Below, one piece after another: positions 17,344 through 25,687 of a stretch of 64,000 bases of DNA (positions are counted from its first letter, which is position 1; the number at the start of each line of letters is the position of its first letter). The stretch is taken from the NCBI GenBank assembly GCA_006226495.1, contig SBGU01000011.1, positions 1 through 64,000 of the forward strand. The letters run 5' to 3'. This DNA is from Alphaproteobacteria bacterium. Its GTDB lineage: Bacteria > Pseudomonadota > Alphaproteobacteria > Sphingomonadales > Kordiimonadaceae. Position numbers and translations under genes: made by a program. Below the pieces are notes generated by a model. It had not been told where the DNA came from. It worked only from the letters and a program-made list of their open reading frames with translations, and did no database searches.

Positions 17344-18129
17344 ATGAAATCGCTCTCGACCGCAGCAACCGGCATGTTGGCTCAGCAGCTCAATATCGAG
17401 GTCATCTCGAACAACATCGCCAACATGAACACCACGGGCTTCAAGCGCCAGCGCGCTGAGTTCCAGGATCTTCTGTATCAGAACATTGAACGGGTTGGTG
17501 CCAACTCGTCGGACGCCGGTACCGTGGTACCAAGCGGTATCCAGGTCGGTGTGGGTGTCCGCGCTGCCGGTGTATATCGCATCTCCGACCAGGGCAGCCT
17601 GTCGAACACCGGCAACCAGTATGACCTGGCCATCAACGGTCGCGGTTTCTTCCGCATCCAGTTGCCGGACGGCCAGGACGCATACACCCGCGCAGGTTCG
17701 TTCCAGATCGACCAGAACGGCCAGATGGTGACCCCGGAAGGTTTTGTCGTCCAGCCGGCGATCACGATCCCGACCGACGCCCTCGACGTATCGATCAACG
17801 AACAGGGTGAGGTTTCGATCAAACAGCAGGGCACCACTGCCCCGACCCAGATCGGCCAGCTTGACCTGGTCATGTTCCCGAACGAGATCGGCCTCGAAGC
17901 CATCGGCGGCAATATGTTCCTGGAAAGCCAGGCATCGGGCGCACCGACCATCGGCACCCCGGGCCAACAGGGTTTCGGTACCATCACCCAGGGTTTCCTG
18001 GAACTGTCGAACGTGAACGCCGTCAGTGAAATCACCGCCATGATTTCCGCGCAGCGCGCTTACGAGCTGAACTCCAAGGTCATCCAGACCTCGGACGAGA
18101 TGCTGCAAGCAGCCAATAACCTGCGCTGA
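17344..18129 (+). CDS. flgG: Flagellar distal-rod protein FlgG
   Basis: 261 residues, standard length. It starts with MKSLSTAATGMLAQQLNIEV and ends with the rod signature ELSNVNAVSEITAMISAQRAYE. FlgG builds the distal rod, assembled after FlgF. The gene begins 37 bases after flgF with GAGGAAAGG as ribosome site. Confidence 0.98.
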   Translation: MKSLSTAATGMLAQQLNIEVISNNIANMNTTGFKRQRAEFQDLLYQNIERVGANSSDAGTVVPSGIQVGVGVRAAGVYRISDQGSLSNTGNQYDLAINGRGFFRIQLPDGQDAYTRAGSFQIDQNGQMVTPEGFVVQPAITIPTDALDVSINEQGEVSIKQQGTTAPTQIGQLDLVMFPNEIGLEAIGGNMFLESQASGAPTIGTPGQQGFGTITQGFLELSNVNAVSEITAMISAQRAYELNSKVIQTSDEMLQAANNLR

Positions 18130-18141
18130 TAGGAGGCTTTG

Positions 18142-19128
18142 ATGTCGGTAAAAACAATGGCATATGAAGCGAGCCTCAGGGCAGTCCGCCTCGGCGCCCT
18201 TGTTGGTACCTTCCTGTCGCTCAGCTTTGTGGCAGAAGCCGCTACCCTCAAGGACCGTGTGGTTGTGGACGATACGATGGTGCGCCTTGGCGACCTGTTC
18301 AACGATGCCGGCGAACATGCTGGTGCCGTTGTGATGGAAGCGCCGGCGCCCGGCCAGAGTGGGCACCTGACCATCTATGAACTGGACAGGATTGCCACGC
18401 AGTATGGCCTTGACTGGCAGCGCCCCACATTCCTGCGCCGCATCGATATCGTGCGCGACGGTGTTCCGTTCAGCATCGACGACCTGCAGCAGATGGTTCT
18501 GGACGAAGCTGTGGCCCAGGGGGCCTCGACCGATGTCGAAATCCGTCTCTATGGTCGCAAGAACGGCCTGTATCTGCCGCAGGGCTTTGGTGTCGCCGAC
18601 ATCAGCTTCGAACGCTTCGACCTGAGCGACCGCAAGGACCGGTTCACGGCTGTGGCCCTGATCCCGACGGGTACCGGCCAGCCGGTACGGCTGAACCTGA
18701 CCGGTGCGCTTGAGGAAATGCGGCTTGTTCCCATGTTCAATCGCGTGGTTGCCCCGGGCGAAGTTGTCACCAAACGCGACATCTCCTGGGAGAAATTTCC
18801 GGTGCGCCGTATCAATACCCGCACGGTTATGGATACGACGAGCCTCGTGGGCCAGACGGTAAAACGTGCCCAGCAGCCCGGCAAACCAATCCTGGACAGC
18901 GATGTCGCCATGCCGGTTGTCATCGCCAAGGGCAGCATGGTCACCATGACCGCCCGCATGGGCCCGATGGTCCTGACCGCAGCCGGTCGTGCCCTTGAGG
19001 ACGGTGGCCAGGGCGAGATCATCCGCGTGATGAACAACAAATCCAAACAGATGGTTGATGTGCGTGTGGTACGCGCCGGCCAGGCCGAAGTTGTCGGCAG
19101 CAGCAGTTTGACCCTCGCCGCCAATTGA
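18142..19128 (+). CDS. flgA: P-ring assembly chaperone FlgA
   Basis: 328 residues: a signal peptide (cleavage near AEA-AT, about 33) and a C-terminal SAF domain (about 200-325). FlgA is a periplasmic helper for P-ring (FlgI) assembly. The start is ATG 18142 with a perfect AGGAGG five bases before it; a TTG one codon upstream is not needed. It lies between flgG and flgH, as in many Alphaproteobacteria. Confidence 0.93.
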   Translation: MSVKTMAYEASLRAVRLGALVGTFLSLSFVAEAATLKDRVVVDDTMVRLGDLFNDAGEHAGAVVMEAPAPGQSGHLTIYELDRIATQYGLDWQRPTFLRRIDIVRDGVPFSIDDLQQMVLDEAVAQGASTDVEIRLYGRKNGLYLPQGFGVADISFERFDLSDRKDRFTAVALIPTGTGQPVRLNLTGALEEMRLVPMFNRVVAPGEVVTKRDISWEKFPVRRINTRTVMDTTSLVGQTVKRAQQPGKPILDSDVAMPVVIAKGSMVTMTARMGPMVLTAAGRALEDGGQGEIIRVMNNKSKQMVDVRVVRAGQAEVVGSSSLTLAAN

Positions 19129-19159
19129 TGGCGGGAAGAGACCAGGCAGGAGAACAGCC

Positions 19160-19960
19160 ATGATTGCAACCATGATCAAACGGGCCGGACTGGCCGCCAT
19201 GCTGGTATCGCTGGCAGCCTGTGGCGCCGCAGACCGCATCTCCAACATCGGCAAGGCCCCGGACATGACACCGATCAAGGACGTGAAAGCGCCGGTCGCC
19301 CAGCGCTCGATCAGCCTGCCGATGCCCAGCGACACGCCGGACAAATACCGGCCAAATTCGCTGTGGCGCACGGGTGCCCGCGCCTTCTTCAAGGACCAGC
19401 GGGCCTCGAATGTCGGCGACATCCTGACCGTGAATATCGACATTGCGGACAATGCCAAGATCGGCAACTCGACGTCACGTACCCGGGCAACAGCAGAAGG
19501 CGCTGGCGTCAGCAACTTCGGCGGCCTCGAGCAGGCGATCCCGAACCTCTATTCCAGCCGCTCGCGTGCCGCTGCCGACACAGGTGGCACCGACGCCGCC
19601 GTGCGCGGGGCCTACGACCCCTCGGCGCTGGTGGGTGCGGACTCGTCGTCCTCTTATGCCGGCACCGGTGCGGTTGACCGCTCGGAAGCCATCAAACTGA
19701 CTGTGGCCGCCATCGTTACCGATGTGCTGCCGAACGGCAACCTGGTCATCCAGGGCCGCCAGGAAGTGCGCGTGAACTTCGAAAAGCGTGAACTTCTGAT
19801 CGCCGGGATCGTGCGCCCCGAGGATATTTCCTCCGGCAACACGATTTCCCACACCCAAATCGCCGAAGCCCGCATCTCGTATGGTGGCAAAGGCCAGATT
19901 ACTGATGTCCAACAGCCGCGTTATGGGACCCAACTGTACGACATCATTTTCCCGTTCTGA
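19160..19960 (+). CDS. flgH: L-ring lipoprotein FlgH
   Basis: 266 residues. The signal ends in the lipobox LAAC with C21 as the lipidated residue. Typical FlgH wording follows (SLWRTGARAFFKDQRA, VGDILTV, LVIQGRQEVRVNFE, ending RYGTQLYDIIFPF). It forms the outer-membrane bushing of the flagellum and is the last gene of the unit; a terminator lies about 70 bases downstream. Confidence 0.97.
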   Translation: MIATMIKRAGLAAMLVSLAACGAADRISNIGKAPDMTPIKDVKAPVAQRSISLPMPSDTPDKYRPNSLWRTGARAFFKDQRASNVGDILTVNIDIADNAKIGNSTSRTRATAEGAGVSNFGGLEQAIPNLYSSRSRAAADTGGTDAAVRGAYDPSALVGADSSSSYAGTGAVDRSEAIKLTVAAIVTDVLPNGNLVIQGRQEVRVNFEKRELLIAGIVRPEDISSGNTISHTQIAEARISYGGKGQITDVQQPRYGTQLYDIIFPF

Positions 19961-20030
19961 TAAATCAGGATCATAGGAGGAGCCTACTGCAGACTTAGGA
20001 CTACTTACCGAAATAAAGCCAACTCAACAA

Positions 20031-20066
20031 AGGCCGGCCCCAATTGGAGACCGGCCTCTTTTTTTG
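20031..20066 (+). terminator. Intrinsic terminator after flgH
   Basis: AGGCCGG stem, 13-base loop, CCGGCCT stem and a run of seven Ts. It ends the flgF-flgH unit. Confidence 0.85.
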
Positions 20067-20144
20067 TCCGCCCCCTGCCCCCATGTATTTCTTAACAGTC
20101 GCCAACAAGACTGGTACCAATGGGCGGAAACGAGGGGGCAACAG

Positions 20145-20735
20145 ATGATTGCCGAATTTTTACTTGCACTGTTCCTGATCGGCATTCCGCTGGGTTTGCT
20201 GTCCTATTTCCTTGTCCGCTGGTCACTGGCGGCAGAGGCGCACAAACCCGGCAGCGACGACAAGTCGATGAAGGAATGGCTGAAGGCGCTGAAGAAGCGA
20301 CCCAAAAAGGAACGCAAATCCACCAATATGGTCCATGACAAATGGATGCGGTTTGGCGGCGGCTTTTATGGTTGCATGTCGGTCTTCACCTACCTGTATA
20401 TCGAAGTGAAGGAGGTCCTGCAGTTCATTGCCGGCCTTGCAAACCTCGCCGACTGGCTCAGCAAGCTGGGCTTCGACCTTCTGGTCCAGTTCTTCATCAA
20501 TTCCCTGATGAATTTCCTGAAAGCGATCCTCTGGTTCACCTACTGGCCCGATGAGGTTGGTGCAGACAACCCGTTCGTGTGGCTGCTCGCTGCATTCGTG
20601 GGCTATTATGTCGGCTCGAAGCTTGCCTGGCACGAAGCGGCGGGAGACGTGACCCTGCCGGACTGGAAGCAACACGGCCTGGACCCGGCCGCCTGGAAGC
20701 GGCGTTTCATGCCTGGCTCCAAGCAGGACAATTGA
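20145..20735 (+). CDS. Membrane protein of unknown function
   Basis: 196 residues. A hydrophobic N-terminal helix (about 1-25, MIAEFLLALFLIGIPLGLLS) is followed by a strongly basic stretch (LKALKKRPKKERK), a hydrophobic middle (~100-145) and a C-terminal helix AAFVGYYVGSKLAW. I recognise no family. The start is ATG 20145 with GAGGGGG upstream; an earlier frame would run through the preceding terminator. It stands alone between the flgH and dksA terminators. Confidence 0.7.
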   Translation: MIAEFLLALFLIGIPLGLLSYFLVRWSLAAEAHKPGSDDKSMKEWLKALKKRPKKERKSTNMVHDKWMRFGGGFYGCMSVFTYLYIEVKEVLQFIAGLANLADWLSKLGFDLLVQFFINSLMNFLKAILWFTYWPDEVGADNPFVWLLAAFVGYYVGSKLAWHEAAGDVTLPDWKQHGLDPAAWKRRFMPGSKQDN

Positions 20736-20753
20736 CCTTCCCCAAAAAGCAAA

Positions 20754-20790
20754 AGGGAGCCGAAGCTCCCTCACTGTCGTCTTTACCGGC
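20754..20790 (-). terminator. Intrinsic terminator for dksA
   Basis: GGGAGC-CGAA-GCTCCC hairpin. Read on the minus strand the loop is TTCG and the stem is followed by TTTTGCTTTTT, a good terminator for dksA; read on the plus strand the T-tract is weak. Confidence 0.75.
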
Positions 20791-20802
20791 CTGATTTCAG
20801 GC

Positions 20803-21246
20803 TCAGTCCTCGCGGTGCACTTTCTCGGCACGCTCGTGCGCTTCCTGCGCTTCGATGGTCATGGTCGCAATCGGCCGCGCATCCAGGCGCCGAAGACTGA
20901 TCGGCTCGCCGGTCACTTCGCAGTAACCATAATCGCCGGTCTCGATGCGGCGCAGGGCAGAGTCAATCTTGGCAACCAGCTTGCGCTGACGGTCGCGGGT
21001 CCGAAGTTCCACCGACCAGTCGGTCTCGGACGAAGCACGGTCGGCAATATCCGGTTCCCGAAGGTTGTCATGCTGCAGGTTATGCAGGGTTTCTGCGGAT
21101 TCCCTGAGAATATCATCTTTCCAGTTCAGCAGCTTGCGACGAAAATACTCAAGCTGTTGCGGATTCATGAACTCTTCGTCAGGTGACGGCTGATAGCCAA
21201 CAGGCAGTTCAATTGCCTGCGCGGGCTTCGTCAACGTTTTGGTCAT
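20803..21246 (-). CDS. dksA: RNA polymerase-binding regulator DksA
   Basis: 147 residues: N-terminal coiled coil, then the degenerate zinc-finger region YCEVTGEPISLRRLDARP. Only one Cys remains there, so it cannot hold zinc in the classic four-Cys way; this is common among alphaproteobacterial DksA proteins. DksA binds the RNA polymerase secondary channel and works with ppGpp. The start is ATG 21246, preceded by AGGGAG; a GTG two codons upstream sits too close to it. It interrupts the flagellar genes, an arrangement seen in related bacteria. Confidence 0.92.
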   Translation of the reverse strand: MTKTLTKPAQAIELPVGYQPSPDEEFMNPQQLEYFRRKLLNWKDDILRESAETLHNLQHDNLREPDIADRASSETDWSVELRTRDRQRKLVAKIDSALRRIETGDYGYCEVTGEPISLRRLDARPIATMTIEAQEAHERAEKVHRED

Positions 21247-21406
21247 TGTCACTCCCTAACAATAAGCAACCCTTGGCCTTCACCTCAGAACATCCCCCGA
21301 AGGCACGCGTTATATAATGACTTACAGCCGCAAGCACAAGAAGTAATAGAATCAGGGATGATGACGTTTTCTTGACAGACCCCAAGCATAAGCTAAGCGT
21401 TTGAAA

Positions 21407-21826
21407 TCAAACACCCAGCTTTGCAAGCTCCACTTCAGCCCGCAGCTCGATATCGGCCATGATACTGTCGAGGCGCGGGTCGCCGCTTTTGCCACGCTGA
21501 TTCCGTGCCAGGTCGGCAAGCGTGCGCAGGTTGGCTGCGGGAATGGCGCCCAGGAGAAGCCCCTTGCGGACTTCTTCCAGCATGTCGAGCATTTCATTGG
21601 CACGTTTCAGGCCCTTGGAGCGGCCCTGTGTGGCGTCCGGCACTTCCTGCAGCGCCAACAGGGCGTCGACACTGGCGATGGGTGAGGCGCCGCCTACGGA
21701 ATGGCTCGCGGAAGCCGGGGCAGCGTCGGACAGCGCACCGGCAAACGAAGCACCGCTCGTTCCCTTCTTGGACGAGGTCTTCTTGATCGACTTTGACTGA
21801 ACTTGTCCGGGGCCGCTGATCTTCAT
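21407..21826 (-). CDS. fliX: Flagellar assembly regulator FliX
   Basis: 139 residues. The signature SVDALLALQEV-like segment, GLKRANEMLDMLEEVRKGLL and the ending ELRAEVELAKLGV match FliX of Caulobacter and relatives. There FliX links completion of early flagellar structures to the sigma-54 activator FlbD. It is divergent to flgI, again as in Caulobacter. FlbD itself is not in the window. Confidence 0.92.
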   Translation of the reverse strand: MKISGPGQVQSKSIKKTSSKKGTSGASFAGALSDAAPASASHSVGGASPIASVDALLALQEVPDATQGRSKGLKRANEMLDMLEEVRKGLLLGAIPAANLRTLADLARNQRGKSGDPRLDSIMADIELRAEVELAKLGV

Positions 21827-21960
21827 ACCAATAACTTATTCCTTAAGGGCTTTGCGGGCAAGTCCCGTCCCGAATTGCTGTTGGCGGACTGTACTGCCGC
21901 AGGCGCCGCGACGCCAGCCCGTTTTTCCCCGGGGCGTTGCCACACCCCTGTGCCGGCAAC

Positions 21961-21977
21961 TTGGCACAATCCTCGCA
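21961..21977 (+). promoter_or_regulatory. Sigma-54 promoter of flgI
   Basis: TTGGCACAATCCTCGCAT: GG and GC 12 bases apart, 69 bases before the flgI ATG. It should drive flgI and the three genes behind it. Confidence 0.8.
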
Positions 21978-22045
21978 TATATACTGGCGAAACCAGTGCG
22001 ATCCGGCAAAAACAGCCGGTATCAGAGCAAGCAGGGATACAGAAT

Positions 22046-23173
22046 ATGTCACGCTTTTTCGTTTCCAGGATCACCGTTACCGCCTTTGCGGTGTTGGCCG
22101 CCATGCTGTTGCCGACGGCAGCAAATGCTGCGTCCCGGATCAAGGATATCGTGACAATTGAAGGGGTTAGGGACAACCAGCTCATCGGCTATGGCCTTGT
22201 GGTTGGCCTCAATGGCTCGGGCGATACGCTCCGGAACACCCCTTATACCGAACAAAGCCTGACCGCCATGCTGGAACGCCTTGGTGTCAACGCCAAGGGC
22301 GAAACCATGCGGCCGGAAAATGTTGCCGCCGTGATGGTCACGGCGAACCTGCCCGCTTTTGCCCGCCAGGGTAACCGTCTCGATGTGTCCGTCAGCTCCA
22401 TGGGCGACGCCAGCGACCTCAAGGGTGGTACCCTGATCGCGACCCCGCTGATGGGTGCCGACGGTGAAGTTTATGCCGTGGCCCAGGGTGCGGTGGCCGT
22501 TGCCGGCTTCAGCGCACAGGGTGAAGCAGCTTCTGTCGTGCAGGGCGTGCCGACCAACGGCCGCATCGCCAACGGCGGCATCGTTGAACGCGAAATCCCG
22601 TTCGAACTGACCGACCTCACCTCGGTGAAGCTGTCGCTCCACAACCCGGACCTGACGACCGCGCGCCGCATTGCGCAGGCCATCAATGAAAACATGAAGG
22701 GTGACCTTGCCCGCGCGCTTGACCCGTCGACCATCCAACTGGATCGCCCGATCGGCTATGACCTCGCACTTGTCGATATCCTGACCAATATCGAGCAACT
22801 GACCGTTATCCCGGACCAGAAAGCCAAGGTCGTTATCGACGAACGCACCGGTATCATTGTCATGGGCGCGGATGTGCGCATCAATTCGGTCGCCATCGCC
22901 CAGGGCAACCTGACCATCAGCATCTCGGAACAGCCGCAGGTATCGCAGCCCCAGGCCTTCAGCCAGGGCGGCCAGACCCAGACCGTACCGCGCAGCAGCG
23001 TGTCGGTCGAAGAAAACGGCACCGAAGGCCTTGCCGTACTGCCGAGCGCCGTGACCCTGCAGGAACTGGTGGATGGCCTGAACGCCCTTGGTGTCGGCCC
23101 GCGTGACATGATCTCGATCCTGCAGGCGATCAAGGCCGCCGGCGCGATGCAAGCCGAAATCCAGGTGATGTAA
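22046..23173 (+). CDS. flgI: Flagellar P-ring protein FlgI
   Basis: 375 residues with a signal peptide (cleavage after ANA, about 24) and the unmistakable FlgI start ASRIKDIVTIEGVRDNQLIGY and GLVVGLNGSGDTL. It forms the P-ring in the peptidoglycan layer. The start is ATG 22046 downstream of the sigma-54 promoter; the open frame extends back to 21803 but overlaps fliX and lacks a signal sequence. Confidence 0.97.
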   Translation: MSRFFVSRITVTAFAVLAAMLLPTAANAASRIKDIVTIEGVRDNQLIGYGLVVGLNGSGDTLRNTPYTEQSLTAMLERLGVNAKGETMRPENVAAVMVTANLPAFARQGNRLDVSVSSMGDASDLKGGTLIATPLMGADGEVYAVAQGAVAVAGFSAQGEAASVVQGVPTNGRIANGGIVEREIPFELTDLTSVKLSLHNPDLTTARRIAQAINENMKGDLARALDPSTIQLDRPIGYDLALVDILTNIEQLTVIPDQKAKVVIDERTGIIVMGADVRINSVAIAQGNLTISISEQPQVSQPQAFSQGGQTQTVPRSSVSVEENGTEGLAVLPSAVTLQELVDGLNALGVGPRDMISILQAIKAAGAMQAEIQVM

Positions 23174-23174
23174 C

Positions 23175-23504
23175 ATGCAGATGATGTCCTTCAATACCGC
23201 CAATGCCCAGGTGCTGGACGCGCAAGCCGCCGCCGCCCGGGCCGGTATCGAAAACCCGACGGTTGCCGCGAACCACAAAAAGGCCCGCGAAGCCGCAGAA
23301 CAGTTTGAAGCCGTGTTCCTGTCGCAGATGCTGGCGCCCATGTTCTCGACCGTGGAAACCGACAGCATGATGGGCGGTGGCCCGGGCGAAGAAGTCTTCC
23401 GCTCGATGATGGTCGAAGAAGTTGGCAAACAGGTCGCGCGTCGCGGCGGTATCGGCATTGCCGATCAGGTTTATCGTGAAATCCTGAAAATGCAGGAGGC
23501 ATAA
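23175..23504 (+). CDS. flgJ: Rod-binding protein, FlgJ N-domain type
   Basis: 109 residues containing only the rod-binding domain (AAEQFEAVFLSQMLAPMF, GGGPGEEVFRSMMVEEVG), without the muramidase half of enterobacterial FlgJ. Short FlgJ is normal in Alphaproteobacteria; a separate lytic enzyme is then used. It starts one base after the flgI stop and is co-transcribed. Confidence 0.92.
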   Translation: MQMMSFNTANAQVLDAQAAAARAGIENPTVAANHKKAREAAEQFEAVFLSQMLAPMFSTVETDSMMGGGPGEEVFRSMMVEEVGKQVARRGGIGIADQVYREILKMQEA

Positions 23505-23505
23505 T

Positions 23506-23988
23506 ATGCCACTCGATCCCCTACCGACCCGTGCTGAAAAACCAGGCCTGATCCCGGTCCTTTCGGGACACGCCGACAAACTCGCCAAGCTGACCATTTC
23601 GCTGACCGAACTGATCGCGCGCGAAACCGGGCTCCTGAAGAACCGGCGCCCGCGCGACGCCCAGAAGCTGCATGGCGAAAAAAGCCGGCTGATGGCCGAA
23701 TATCGTGAGTCCCTCAATAATGTGCGGGTCAACAGCCATCTTCTGGGGCCGGACAATTCGAAGGAACGCAAATATCTGCGCCAGTTGACAGACGGCTTGC
23801 GCGAAGCCCTGCGTGACCACGCCCGTATCGTGCTGCGGCTCAAGTCCGTTGCCGAAGGGCTGATCAAGAGTGTGGGGGAAGAAGTGGCCCGGCAAAACAG
23901 CCCGGTTATGTCCTATGGCAAGAATGCGGCGATCCAGAAGTATGGGTCCGCCCGGCCGACATCGCTCAGCCTCAACCAGGTGATCTGA
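23506..23988 (+). CDS. FlgN/FlbY-like flagellar protein
   Basis: 160 residues, largely helical, with LAKLTISLTELIARETGLL near the N-terminus and SLNQVI at the end. Size, helical pattern and position after flgJ match the FlgN/FlbY-type export chaperone of Alphaproteobacteria, which escorts hook-filament junction proteins. The ribosome site AGGAGG lies inside the end of flgJ. Similarity is modest, so the family call is probable rather than certain. Confidence 0.7.
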   Translation: MPLDPLPTRAEKPGLIPVLSGHADKLAKLTISLTELIARETGLLKNRRPRDAQKLHGEKSRLMAEYRESLNNVRVNSHLLGPDNSKERKYLRQLTDGLREALRDHARIVLRLKSVAEGLIKSVGEEVARQNSPVMSYGKNAAIQKYGSARPTSLSLNQVI

Positions 23989-24332
23989 TGACCAATATAC
24001 CGGTCCCGCCGCCCGGCGGGATCTTTCTGCCGCCCGCTGGCAGTTCTCCTTCCGCGGCACCCGCCGCAGACCAGTCGCTCAGGATGCTGTTTGGCGAGCA
24101 TCTGTCCAGGATGCTGTCAAGCGGCAGCCCGACCAGTTCCTCAAGCCAGCAGTTCCTGACCAGCCAGCGGTCGCTCCTTCGCCCGCCGGTATTCCTGCCC
24201 GACATAAACCCGCAGAATGCCCAGGCGGCAGTGGCCATGCCCTGCCCGACCAGCAGCCGCAGCGGCGGCGATCAGAAAAAGAAGAAAAAGCGGCCCGCAA
24301 CAAGCCCGTCGCAATTCCCGTCGAAAAGCTGA
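23988..24332 (+). CDS. Small Pro/Ser-rich protein of unknown function
   Basis: 114 residues with no recognised domain. The N-terminus is Pro-rich (MTNIPVPPPGGIFLPPAG), the middle has a short amphipathic stretch (SLRMLFGEHLSRML) and the C-terminus a lysine run (DQKKKKKRPATSPS). Its ATG shares bases with the previous stop (TGATG), so it is translationally coupled to the FlgN-like gene. It may be a flagellar accessory factor; it looks disordered. Confidence 0.55.
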   Translation: MTNIPVPPPGGIFLPPAGSSPSAAPAADQSLRMLFGEHLSRMLSSGSPTSSSSQQFLTSQRSLLRPPVFLPDINPQNAQAAVAMPCPTSSRSGGDQKKKKKRPATSPSQFPSKS

Positions 24333-24559
24333 CCTGCCTGAACCGTGCCCGGGCGCGCCACTGCCGGATGCCCGGCAATCCAGACGCTGTGTGCGCAGGC
24401 ATGATGCTGCCGGCAAAATCTGTCCGACCCCGATTATCTGCGCATCGCCTTACACGCCCGACTGGCAGCAACCATTCCCAAAACCGCATTATCCAGCACC
24501 AACGCCCGGCAACAATGGCATGCCGATCTTGCCAAAGGGCTGAATCTTCTACCGGTTTT

Positions 24560-24589
24560 TCCCCGCTTTTGGGCCGGGGAGGATTTTTC
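24560..24589 (+). terminator. Probable terminator of flgI unit
   Basis: TCCCCG stem, nine-base loop, CGGGGA stem, then TTTTT after three bases. Lies between the flgI unit and the flagellin. Confidence 0.5.
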
Positions 24590-24659
24590 TTCCCAGTGCA
24601 CATTTTGTAGAAATATATTTTTTATCGTTATTTTTCATAGTGTTACGACAAATAAAAAA

Positions 24660-24677
24660 CTGGCACACCCGTTGCAT
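24660..24677 (+). promoter_or_regulatory. Sigma-54 promoter of the lone flagellin
   Basis: CTGGCACACCCGTTGCAT: near-perfect RpoN consensus with GG and GC 12 bases apart, 59 bases before the -10 side of the ribosome site AGGGAGAGG and the ATG at 24736. Confidence 0.88.
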
Positions 24678-24735
24678 TGAAGAGGGCAAGCCGCAGAGAG
24701 CGGCCAGCAGAAACGTCATGATAGGGAGAGGTTAA

Positions 24736-25566
24736 ATGACCTTTTCAATTAACGTAAACTCCAGTGCCCTTGATGCACTTCGCAACCTGAATGGCACCAG
24801 CAAGCAACTGGAGACCACCCAGACCCACATCAACACGGGTCTCAAGATTTCGTCCGCCAAGGACAATGCCGCCGTCTTCTCGATCGCGCAGAAACTGCGT
24901 GGCGACCTGAAAGGCCTGAACGCTGTTAAACAGTCGCTCGACCGCGGTATCTCCACCGTTGACGTGGCCCTCGCCGCCGCCAGCGCCATCTCCGACCTGC
25001 TCCTTGAAATGAAGGAAAAGGCCGTTGCCGCCGCGGACCAGGGTCTCGACAGCACCAGCCGGACCGCTCTTTCGCAAGACTTTGCAGCGCTTCGCAACCA
25101 GATCACCTCGATCGTGGAAAACGCCGAATTCAACGGCACGAACCTGATCGACGGCGGTACGGACGCGATTGTCGCCATCACCAACGCCGACGCGACCCAG
25201 ACCCTGACGGTTTCGCACCAGGACCTGACCCTCGGCAGCGCGGCGATCCCGATTTCCGCATCGCAGGATATCTCGACCCAGAGCGCAGCCTCGCTGGCTG
25301 TGACGACCCTGGGCTCGGCGATCAACAACCTGAACTCTATCCTGACCCAACTGGGCGCCGGTTCGACCACCCTCGAACAGAACCGCTCCTTCGCCGGCAA
25401 ACTGGCCGACGTGATCGAAGTGGGTATCGGCAACCTTGTCGACGCCGACATGGCCAAGGAAAGTGCGAACTTGCAGGCCCTGCAGGTCAAGCAACAGCTT
25501 GGTATCCAGGCGCTGTCGATCGCCAACCAGTCGCCGCAAGCGATCCTGTCGCTGTTCCAGGGCTAA
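24736..25566 (+). CDS. Flagellin, divergent lone copy
   Basis: 276 residues made of the D0/D1 core only, typical of short alphaproteobacterial flagellins. It keeps the conserved blocks SAKDNAAVFSIAQKLRGDL, ENAEFNGTNLIDGG and the C-terminal QVKQQLGIQALSIANQSPQA. It differs from the three tandem flagellins (starts MTFSINVNSSALDALRNLNG), so it may be a specialised filament segment such as the hook-proximal one, as known for some Caulobacter flagellins. It is placed beside the sugar island and converges with pseC. Confidence 0.95.
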   Translation: MTFSINVNSSALDALRNLNGTSKQLETTQTHINTGLKISSAKDNAAVFSIAQKLRGDLKGLNAVKQSLDRGISTVDVALAAASAISDLLLEMKEKAVAAADQGLDSTSRTALSQDFAALRNQITSIVENAEFNGTNLIDGGTDAIVAITNADATQTLTVSHQDLTLGSAAIPISASQDISTQSAASLAVTTLGSAINNLNSILTQLGAGSTTLEQNRSFAGKLADVIEVGIGNLVDADMAKESANLQALQVKQQLGIQALSIANQSPQAILSLFQG

Positions 25567-25687
25567 GGCCGGGACAGTGACCCCAGAATACCATGACGTT
25601 TCATCTGCGCACGCCGCCAGTCCCCAAGAATGGGGGCTGGCACGGCGGGCAGATCCCCTCCCCCGGTCCGCGTCAGCCGTCTCTATT

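Larger units (their letters stand above)
24333..24735 (+). other. Flagellin upstream region
   Basis: 403 bases without a convincing gene. It holds a probable terminator at 24560-24589 and the sigma-54 promoter at 24660-24677. The first ~220 bases keep a GC-rich coding-like composition but show only short frames, possibly remnants. Confidence 0.5.

Noticed and set aside
17008-19515. 835-residue open frame on the minus strand
   Set aside because: Antisense to flgF, flgG, flgA and flgH, all clear genes; low-complexity His/Ala/Gly-rich translation.
21803-22045. Longer N-terminus for flgI
   Set aside because: The added residues overlap fliX and its promoter region and would bury the signal peptide.
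25617-25640. Hairpin between the lone flagellin and pseC
   Set aside because: The stem is good but neither strand has a T-run, so it is not reported as a terminator.
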